From: 40-80 sp040394775 | Lineage (GTDB): Bacteria; Bacteroidota; Bacteroidia; Flavobacteriales_D; Crocinitomicaceae | DNA length: 8,153 nt | Reading direction: 5' to 3' | NCBI GenBank assembly: GCA_040394775.1 | Contig: JBEBRN010000107.1 | Span: 1-8,153, forward strand | Shown: positions 1 through 5,156 of the stretch, piece after piece | Numbering within the stretch: position 1 is the stretch's first letter | Layout: each line of letters begins with the position of its first letter | The notes under the pieces: model-generated | The model's input: only the letters and a program-made list of their open reading frames with translations | Told to the model about the DNA's origin: nothing | The model's database searches: none | Program-made: the position numbers and the translations under genes

Positions 1-2
1 AC

Positions 3-1076
3 ACGCTAGACGCACAAGGAAATACTATGACAACCTACGAAATGAACATAGATACCGTAAATTCCTCGCTTGCTTATTTCCAAGCAGAGAAATACATTTA
101 TGGCTCATCGAGATTAGGGATGCTCAAAGATTCCGTCAACGTTTTAGGTTCTGCATTTACCGATACCGACACGACCAATGTAACACACACACTGGGCAAC
201 AAACGCTACGAACTTTCTAATCATCTCGGTAATGTTTTAGCGGTAATTACCGACAAACCAATCCCTCACAACAACGGTGGCACGGTTGATTACTGGCAGG
301 CAGATATTAAATCTGCATACGATTATTCTCCTTTTGGCGTAATGCTCACCGGCAGAACATTTGAAGGGAAAGAAACGGTTTGTCATGACTCAACCATTCA
401 AGCAACACAAAACGCTCTGGAAGAAGGTTTTGGCACTTGGGGCAGCTGGACAGCAATGGCTGATGGATTGGTAACCTATGTGGCTGATGAAATGCAAGTT
501 TCCAACCCAAGTAGTTCTAAGAAAAACATTGGAGCTTCCAAAACGTTTACAACAGGAGAAGGATTACATTCGGTTTCTTTTAAAGTAATTGGAAATGTGT
601 GCTCCAACATTGTCTTTTGGCCACCGAGTTCAACTCCGATACCGATTCAAGTAATTGTAAGAGATAATGCTAACAACATTGTTGTAAGTGGGAATTATAC
701 TACGGCTGGAAATTATAACCTGAGTTTTACACCAACCACATCTGGAGCAAATTATAAAATTGAATTTTACATGACGAATGCCAGTGCATTCTGTTTTTTC
801 AGAGTGGATGATGTGTTGATTAGTTTTGAAGATGAGTCGGTTTTGACGGTTTGTAGGGAGGTTGATGGGTTTTATCCATATTCTTTTCAAAATCAACTTA
901 GAGATGATGAGATAAAAGGTAAAGGTAACTCTGTAAACTACACATATCGTATGCACGATACTAGATTAGGAAGGTTCTTTGCTGTGGATCCGTTGAGTGC
1001 GAAATATCCTTGGAATTCAAGTTATGCGTTTAGCGAAAATAGAGTTATCGATGCAATCGAATTAGAAGGGTTGGAA
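3..1076 (+). repeat. RHS core direct repeat, copy 1
   Basis: This copy aligns with 5273-6346 at a constant offset of 5270 bases with no net length change. Identity is high over the first ~340 bases, falls across the beta-sandwich part and recovers in the RHS-associated core. The match stops at the L-E-G-L-E codons (1062-1076), where the variable tip begins. It is a plausible substrate for homologous exchange of tips. Confidence 0.85.
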
Positions 1077-1841
1077 ATAATTCTAGTCAATGGTTATAGA
1101 GGTTTTTATGCAGGTAAAGCTAGTCTGGAAGAGTTAGAGAAATATTGGAGAACAAGTTGGGGTTTTGTTAAAACTCTGACTGAATATTTTTATGAAACTG
1201 AAACAATTTATGCAGATGGACATTTATCAGATTTAAATGGGTCTCCTTTAAGTTATTCATTATTAAGAATAATTCACGGGTATGAAGAAACTTATGAAAA
1301 ATTAAAGTCTGGTGAAATTAAATTAAGTAATGATAGAGCAATAACAATTGTAGCTCATAGTCAAGGTAACGCATATGGATATGGAATAGCTTTAGCTATA
1401 CTTGAATTCCAAAAAAGAACAAATGAATATAATGCAGCACATGGCTCAAACTATATTTTTGATGTAGCTATTAATTTTATTGCCTTAGCAGTTTTTCAGG
1501 GAGATGAATTTACTATCGCAAATAATAAAATAAATGCCATACAATTTACATACAATAATGATATCTATAAATGTCGAGATATGAACAATGTTATTAATGC
1601 AAATTATGATAAAAAATCAGCATATAAAAATGGGAATAAGCTTTCTCGCGTAGAAGCTCATAGCGCTGTAATAAATCAAAAACAAGCTTTAGAAGAAGTT
1701 TTTAAAGTAAATGAAAATGCGGGAACTTTTAAAATTCCAGGAAAAGCAGAGGGATCCCCAGGAAAAGCAGAGGGATCCCCAGGAAAAGCAGAGGGATCCT
1801 CAGGAAAAACAGAGGGATCCCCAGGAAAAACAGAAAAATGA
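3..1841 (+). CDS. RHS-repeat protein, 3' part, with putative lipase/esterase-like C-terminal tip (5' end outside window)
   Basis: This is the C-terminal part of a large RHS protein, probably an exported polymorphic toxin. The frame is open to the window edge, and codons before the ATG at 27 (L-D-A-Q-G-N-T) match the copy at 5276, so that ATG is internal. Residues are numbered from it. Residues 1-130 are the RHS segment with 'LSNHLGNV' and 'SPFG'. Residues 131-270 look like an inserted beta-sandwich. Residues 283-350 are the RHS-associated core with 'RLGRFFAVDP', ending at L-E-G-L-E. Residues 351-570 are unrelated to the other copies and contain A443-H-S445-Q-G447, a nucleophile-elbow pattern of alpha/beta hydrolases. 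By position, H545 (E-A-H-S) could be the catalytic His and D512 the acid. Residues 571-604 are a P-G-K-A-E-G-S repeat tail. The stop overlaps the next start (ATGA). The core call is strong, the lipase call moderate; toxicity is inferred from architecture. Confidence 0.85.
   Translation, partial: TLDAQGNTMTTYEMNIDTVNSSLAYFQAEKYIYGSSRLGMLKDSVNVLGSAFTDTDTTNVTHTLGNKRYELSNHLGNVLAVITDKPIPHNNGGTVDYWQADIKSAYDYSPFGVMLTGRTFEGKETVCHDSTIQATQNALEEGFGTWGSWTAMADGLVTYVADEMQVSNPSSSKKNIGASKTFTTGEGLHSVSFKVIGNVCSNIVFWPPSSTPIPIQVIVRDNANNIVVSGNYTTAGNYNLSFTPTTSGANYKIEFYMTNASAFCFFRVDDVLISFEDESVLTVCREVDGFYPYSFQNQLRDDEIKGKGNSVNYTYRMHDTRLGRFFAVDPLSAKYPWNSSYAFSENRVIDAIELEGLEIILVNGYRGFYAGKASLEELEKYWRTSWGFVKTLTEYFYETETIYADGHLSDLNGSPLSYSLLRIIHGYEETYEKLKSGEIKLSNDRAITIVAHSQGNAYGYGIALAILEFQKRTNEYNAAHGSNYIFDVAINFIALAVFQGDEFTIANNKINAIQFTYNNDIYKCRDMNNVINANYDKKSAYKNGNKLSRVEAHSAVINQKQALEEVFKVNENAGTFKIPGKAEGSPGKAEGSPGKAEGSSGKTEGSPGKTEK
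1737..1838 (+). repeat. 21-bp in-frame tandem repeat, four units plus a partial fifth
   Basis: Units start at 1737, 1758, 1779, 1800 and 1821. Each full unit reads roughly CCAGGAAAAGCAGAGGGATC plus C or T and encodes P-G-K-A-E-G-S, with S or T substitutions in later units. The period is seven codons, so copy-number change would keep the frame and preserve the ATGA junction with the next gene. The last unit diverges directly before the stop. It forms a hydrophilic tail on the RHS tip and looks like a variable-number repeat. Confidence 0.92.
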
Positions 1842-2215
1842 AATATATCTATTATTTACAAATATGCATCTTACTTTTTTTAAGTTTTTGGATGTATGAA
1901 ATAGCATCTCCTTCTAATGTGGGAATTATAAATTTTTTATGGATATTAACCCAAATAATTCTATTTTTCATCATAATATTACGATTTAAAGAATCAATTA
2001 TTACATTTTTGATATGTTTTATCATAATTTGTTTTATGGTTTATTTATTTTCTATAAAAAATACAATCTTTGTTTTGATTGTAATGTTATCTCTTTTTAT
2101 TATTTCGTTTAAATCAAAAAATAGACAATATTTAATTGTTAGCCCAATTTTATCAATTTTTATTTTAGTTATTAGTTTAATTTGGGATATTGTATTATAT
2201 ACATTATTATTTTGA
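1838..2215 (+). CDS. Small multi-pass membrane protein, putative immunity protein for the lipase-like tip
   Basis: A 125-residue, extremely hydrophobic protein with about five predicted membrane segments (roughly residues 4-20, 29-48, 54-72, 76-91 and 98-121), joined by short loops with Lys/Arg at 49-52 and 92-96. I do not recognise a named family. The start ATG overlaps the stop of the preceding RHS gene as ATGA, so translation is probably coupled. A small gene directly behind a variable RHS tip is the usual place for the cognate immunity gene. A membrane protein would suit protection against an enzyme that attacks lipids or acts at the envelope, but that is inference. The gene is markedly more AT-rich than the RHS core before it, as is typical for exchanged tip/immunity pairs. 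An alternative is a generic small membrane protein. Confidence 0.72.
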   Translation: MKYIYYLQICILLFLSFWMYEIASPSNVGIINFLWILTQIILFFIIILRFKESIITFLICFIIICFMVYLFSIKNTIFVLIVMLSLFIISFKSKNRQYLIVSPILSIFILVISLIWDIVLYTLLF

Positions 2216-2307
2216 AAAGCATCGTTACAACTACAGCTGTAATGGGTAATGTACTCAATTCACTGCGTGGCTGCTGCTCGGTATCGGATATTTAATAAAA
2301 CTAAACA
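2216..2307. other. Cassette junction without a gene
   Basis: These 92 bases lie between the putative immunity gene of cassette 1 and the headless RHS gene of cassette 2. They are less AT-rich than their flanks. One plus-strand frame reads I-V-T-T-A-V-M-G-N-V-L-N-S-L-R-G (2221-2268) before stopping, and another reads W-L-L-L-G-I-G at 2268-2288, close to W-L-L-R-G-I-G in the remnant at 4370-4390. Both may be debris of deleted coding sequence. It contains the palindrome TACAGCTGTA (2232-2241) and the 12-mer GGTAATGTACTC (2245-2256), which recurs near the last gene. I see no clear promoter or terminator. Confidence 0.5.
2245..2260 (+). repeat. Short repeat GGTAATGTACTC-AATT, copy at the cassette 1/2 junction
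   Basis: The 12-mer GGTAATGTACTC followed by AATT begins 30 bases after the stop of the membrane-protein gene. The same 12-mer occurs exactly at 8041-8052, and with one change plus the AATT at 8025-8040. Both sites lie at the 3' edge of a tip/partner cassette, so a boundary element is possible. The bases could also be a relict of the RHS G-N-V-L codons. Confidence 0.4.
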
Positions 2308-3822
2308 ATGCAAAACTTAAATGAACATAAAAATATAAATAACTCTGGCACAGTCGATTACTGGCAAGCAAGTATCGCTTCGGCGTACGATTATTCACCC
2401 TTCGGTGTTATGCTCACAGGCAGAACTTTTGAAGGAAAACAAACGATTTGCGAAGATTCAACCACTTTGATAACCCAAAAACCACTCGAAGAAGGTTTTA
2501 ATTCTTGGGGTTCTTGGACAGCAATGGGTAACGGTCTGGTAACCTATGTTTCAGGTGAAATGCAGGTGAGCAATCCGAATACCTCTAAGAAGGATATCGG
2601 AGCAAGTAAAACATTTACCACAGGAACAGGAGTGCACAATGTGAGTTTTGAAGTGATTGGAAATACATGTGCAACGGTTGTTATTTGGCCACCGAGTTCA
2701 ACGCCTATTCCCATCAAAGTATCTGTAAAAGATAACTATGGTAATGTGGTGGCAAGTGGCAATTACACCACAGCTGGCACTTACAACCTATCGTTTACGC
2801 CAGCGAGTACAAGCGCTACTTACACTCTCGAGTTTCACATGACCAAAGCGAGCGCATTCTGCTTTTTTAGAGTGGATGATGTGTTGGTGAGTTATGACGA
2901 TACGACGACGGTGACGGTGTGTAAGGAGGTGGAAGATGGGTATCGCTATGGGTTTAACTCCATGGAAAAGGACGACCAAGTCAAAGGACGAGGGAACTCG
3001 TATGATTTTGGGGCTAGAATGTATGATTCGAGATTGGGGAGATTTTTGAGTTTGGATGCTTTTACTATTAACTTTGCTTCTCAATCACCTTATTCATTTT
3101 CTGGTAATATGCCTATTTGGGCAATAGACCAAGATGGAGATAGTATTAGAATAGCTAATACTATCAATTATTCAACGGAAAAAGCATTAAAAATAATGGC
3201 ATCAACAGAGTTAGGAGCAAAAATATACAATTTTTATCAATCAAATCCAAGTGTACACATTAATATCTTTGCTTATAAAAGGAAAGCTTCTGAGGCTAAA
3301 GATAACGCTGGTGCAGTAACATTAAGTTTAGGAACATATTTAGTTGATTATAGAAAAAACGAAGTTATATATGACAAAAGAAATAAGTCATTAATTGATA
3401 GGTTTTTTGGATATAAAAACCCAGCGCAATCAATTTATGATTATTTAAATGCTTCAAATTTCAATTATAATGAAAATGAGGTGAATTATTTTGTTGGAAG
3501 AAATTTTACTAATGGAATTAATTCATTGTTAGATGAATATGACTTGGCCTTTGTATTATATCATGAATTTAAAGCACACATTGCTGACGGAATTGGTAAT
3601 GGGAAAGTTGAGCATCAAGCCTTTGGTAGCTTTAAATTTATACCAGGAATGAAATTATTTGATAAGGAGAATAAAACAGTTGTCGATTATGGAACAGACT
3701 CATGGAGTATTTTTAAACAAATATTGAGTAAGAAAATAGCAGATGGCAAGGGAACAAAAACTAATATTAAAGATTTGAAATATATGAAAGACTATGAAGT
3801 TTCTCAAGAAAACAAAGAATAA
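2308..3822 (+). CDS. Headless RHS core fragment with putative metallopeptidase tip (orphan toxin module)
   Basis: This 504-residue product lacks the RHS barrel and any export signal. After about ten unrelated codons it enters the shared RHS segment at N-N-S-G-T-V-D-Y-W-Q (residue 11). Residues 60-200 are the beta-sandwich, nearly identical to the copy at 5153-7036. Residues 212-277 are an RHS-associated core of another subtype ('RMYDSRLGRF', ending I-D-Q-D-G). The usual D-P of this core is D250-A here. Residues 278-504 are a unique tip with H419-E-F-K-A-H424 and E435-H-Q-A-F-G, a His-Glu-rich pattern resembling zinc-metallopeptidase toxin tips, though spaced HExxxH rather than HExxH. The start at 2308 has only an A-rich leader, so independent expression is uncertain. 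The last 29 bases overlap the next gene. It is most likely a reservoir cassette for recombination with the upstream full-length gene. Confidence 0.8.
   Translation: MQNLNEHKNINNSGTVDYWQASIASAYDYSPFGVMLTGRTFEGKQTICEDSTTLITQKPLEEGFNSWGSWTAMGNGLVTYVSGEMQVSNPNTSKKDIGASKTFTTGTGVHNVSFEVIGNTCATVVIWPPSSTPIPIKVSVKDNYGNVVASGNYTTAGTYNLSFTPASTSATYTLEFHMTKASAFCFFRVDDVLVSYDDTTTVTVCKEVEDGYRYGFNSMEKDDQVKGRGNSYDFGARMYDSRLGRFLSLDAFTINFASQSPYSFSGNMPIWAIDQDGDSIRIANTINYSTEKALKIMASTELGAKIYNFYQSNPSVHINIFAYKRKASEAKDNAGAVTLSLGTYLVDYRKNEVIYDKRNKSLIDRFFGYKNPAQSIYDYLNASNFNYNENEVNYFVGRNFTNGINSLLDEYDLAFVLYHEFKAHIADGIGNGKVEHQAFGSFKFIPGMKLFDKENKTVVDYGTDSWSIFKQILSKKIADGKGTKTNIKDLKYMKDYEVSQENKE
2337..2953 (+). repeat. RHS core direct repeat, copy 2 (short)
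   Basis: From 2347 to 2953 this matches 5549-6155 at a constant offset of 3202 with no indels. I counted about 28 differences by eye, roughly 95% identity. Weaker similarity may reach back to about 2337. Similarity drops abruptly after the Y-R-Y-G codons (2941-2952), where the two genes carry different RHS-core subtypes. That marks a recombination breakpoint inside the gene. Confidence 0.9.
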
Positions 3823-4363
3823 TACATATATTATTATTATTACTGTTCTGTCATTATTATGTTTGATTTATATAATAGACAATAAAAACGATTACACATT
3901 AAAATTCAATCATGATGCTTTTCCAGATGTGATTAGTAATTTTTATTTTTATAAAATTAGTAAGAATGAATATCAGATTAAATTTGATGAGTTATTAGAA
4001 GGTATAATTCACTTCGAAAATGACTCAATTGCTTACATTGAATTTGACAATAACAATAATAAAAAACTTCCTTTCTTTATTAAAGGAAATACTAAAAATA
4101 GTATTGATACTATCACAGTCTCTCCTTATAAAGTAGAAATAGTAATAGAGCAAAAAACAAACATTGATTTTAAAGAGATATCAAATGTAAAAATTAAATA
4201 TAATGGACCTGTATTGCAGGACGAATATGATATATGGTTTTCGTTTAAAATGGGTATAATACAAGTAATTCATTCGGATGGAATTATTAGAAGTTATAAT
4301 ATCTTTTATCCAAAACAAAGATATTATCAATATATAGAAGATTCTACTGTTTTAAGAATCTAA
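3794..4363 (+). CDS. Membrane-anchored protein, putative immunity protein for the metallopeptidase-like tip
   Basis: A 189-residue protein with a Lys-rich N-terminus (M-K-F-L-K-K-T-K), one strong hydrophobic segment at about residues 11-28, and a roughly 160-residue soluble domain of alternating hydrophobic and polar stretches, probably beta-rich and outside the cytoplasm. I recognise no family. The start lies within the last 29 bases of the RHS gene in another frame, so the two are very probably co-translated. Position, size and AT-richness fit an immunity gene paired with the tip encoded at 3139-3822. A domain anchored outside the cytoplasm would fit a toxin that acts in the periplasm or at the cell surface, which is inference. 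Its stop is followed in the same frame by an unrelated open remnant (4364-4516), so this 3' end lies at or near a past recombination joint. Confidence 0.72.
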   Translation: MKFLKKTKNNTYIIIITVLSLLCLIYIIDNKNDYTLKFNHDAFPDVISNFYFYKISKNEYQIKFDELLEGIIHFENDSIAYIEFDNNNNKKLPFFIKGNTKNSIDTITVSPYKVEIVIEQKTNIDFKEISNVKIKYNGPVLQDEYDIWFSFKMGIIQVIHSDGIIRSYNIFYPKQRYYQYIEDSTVLRI

Positions 4364-4516
4364 CTACCTTGGCTTCTTCGAGGTATCGGAGGTCAAGAAT
4401 TAAGTTTTGGACTTAAATCAGGCGAAAAGTTTACTGTTCAAGTTCAGCATACAGGAGATGCAAGTGATAGTGGTTCTGACATTATGATAGGTGAGCATAC
4501 AGCAAATTCAAAATAA
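4364..4516 (+). pseudogene. Start-less C-terminal remnant, probably of a lost RHS tip
   Basis: Directly after the TAA at 4361-4363 the same frame stays open for 50 codons to a TAA at 4514-4516. It encodes a protein-like sequence containing W-L-L-R-G-I-G-G-Q-E-L-S-F-G-L and then L-K-S-G-E-K-F-T-V-Q-V. The first in-frame Met is near the end (4484), so no start serves it. Its composition is less AT-rich than the flanking genes and closer to RHS-associated coding DNA. The pattern L-x-x-G-x-x-F-x-V-x-V resembles I-P-Q-G-T-N-F-E-V-T-L in the tip of the gene at 5153. I read it as the 3' stub of a former tip whose partner is the DUF922 gene just downstream. An alternative is readthrough coding without function. 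Confidence 0.55.
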
Positions 4517-4526
4517 ATTATCTAAA

Positions 4527-5156
4527 ATGAATAAATTTTCATTATACATATTATCTGTGATGTTGGTTAGCTTAAGTTTTAACACTTATCAACAGATGAA
4601 TAATCCAACATTTTTAAAGTCTATAAATCTACACAGATTTATAGCTCAAAGAGATTCTTTAATCTCATGGAGTAGTAACAGAAAACTAACTTGGAACGAT
4701 TTTAAGGGTAAACCTAATTATAATGAAATCTATGCTGCAAGAACATACTTTTCGATTCTATTAAAACCTAAAACATATCAAGACTCTATCGTTGTGACCA
4801 TAAATAATCAATTTGAAATTTATAACTCATGGATTAAAATGAAAGATACAACTACCATATTTTTGTTAGACCATGAACAAGGTCATTTTGATATCGCAGA
4901 AATATGCGCTAGGTCGATTCGTCAAGCTGTTTCTAACTCAACATTTAAAAATAGAGAGTCAGCTCATAGATTTTTAAATGACACATATGATTATCAGTGG
5001 TCTTTATATTTAAAATTGAATGCGCTATATGAAAAAGAAACAGATCATTGCAAAAATAAGATCAAACAAAAAGAATGGTCAGAAAAAATTGCTAAGATGC
5101 TAAAGGAGTTGGATGATTATAGTTCTACGAAAGTGGTGGTTAAACTGACTCCATGA
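4527..5156 (+). CDS. Exported DUF922-type protein with HExxH zinc-protease motif
   Basis: A 209-residue protein starting M-N-K-F-S-L-Y-I-L-S, with a hydrophobic N-terminal segment (about residues 4-18) that serves as a signal peptide or anchor. L-T-W-N-D-F-K-G (54-61), H116-E-Q-G-H120-F-D-I-A-E and the late block T-D-H174-C-x5-Q-x-E-W match the pattern I associate with DUF922, whose members carry HExxH. H116, H120 and perhaps H174 would be metal ligands and E117 the general base. The family's function is not established, so zinc-protease activity is inferred. I prefer the ATG at 4527 over the in-frame GTG at 4491, because the GTG adds twelve residues ahead of the signal-like segment and overlaps the remnant at 4364-4516. 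The stop overlaps the start of the next RHS fragment (ATGA). It could be the partner of the lost tip or an accessory processing protein. Confidence 0.75.
   Translation: MNKFSLYILSVMLVSLSFNTYQQMNNPTFLKSINLHRFIAQRDSLISWSSNRKLTWNDFKGKPNYNEIYAARTYFSILLKPKTYQDSIVVTINNQFEIYNSWIKMKDTTTIFLLDHEQGHFDIAEICARSIRQAVSNSTFKNRESAHRFLNDTYDYQWSLYLKLNALYEKETDHCKNKIKQKEWSEKIAKMLKELDDYSSTKVVVKLTP

Noticed and set aside
630..956. Minus-strand open frame of 108 codons
   Set aside because: It lies opposite the conserved RHS beta-sandwich/core region, its product has no family features, and the plus-strand frame is conserved in three copies.
1737..1838. Possible CRISPR-like array
   Set aside because: Units are contiguous without spacers, encode an in-frame peptide repeat, and no cas genes are present.
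1711..1899. Alternative plus-strand frame across the tandem repeat (K-Q-R-D-P-Q-E repeats)
   Set aside because: A 21-bp repeat stays open in several frames. The RHS frame enters the repeat from a long conserved gene and stops exactly at the partner start.
2788..3084. Minus-strand open frame of 98 codons
   Set aside because: It is a shadow of the RHS core on the opposite strand, with no start context and a low-quality protein composition.
4491..4526. GTG start 12 codons upstream of the chosen DUF922 start
   Set aside because: It overlaps the cassette 3 remnant, and the hydrophobic export segment follows directly on the ATG at 4527.
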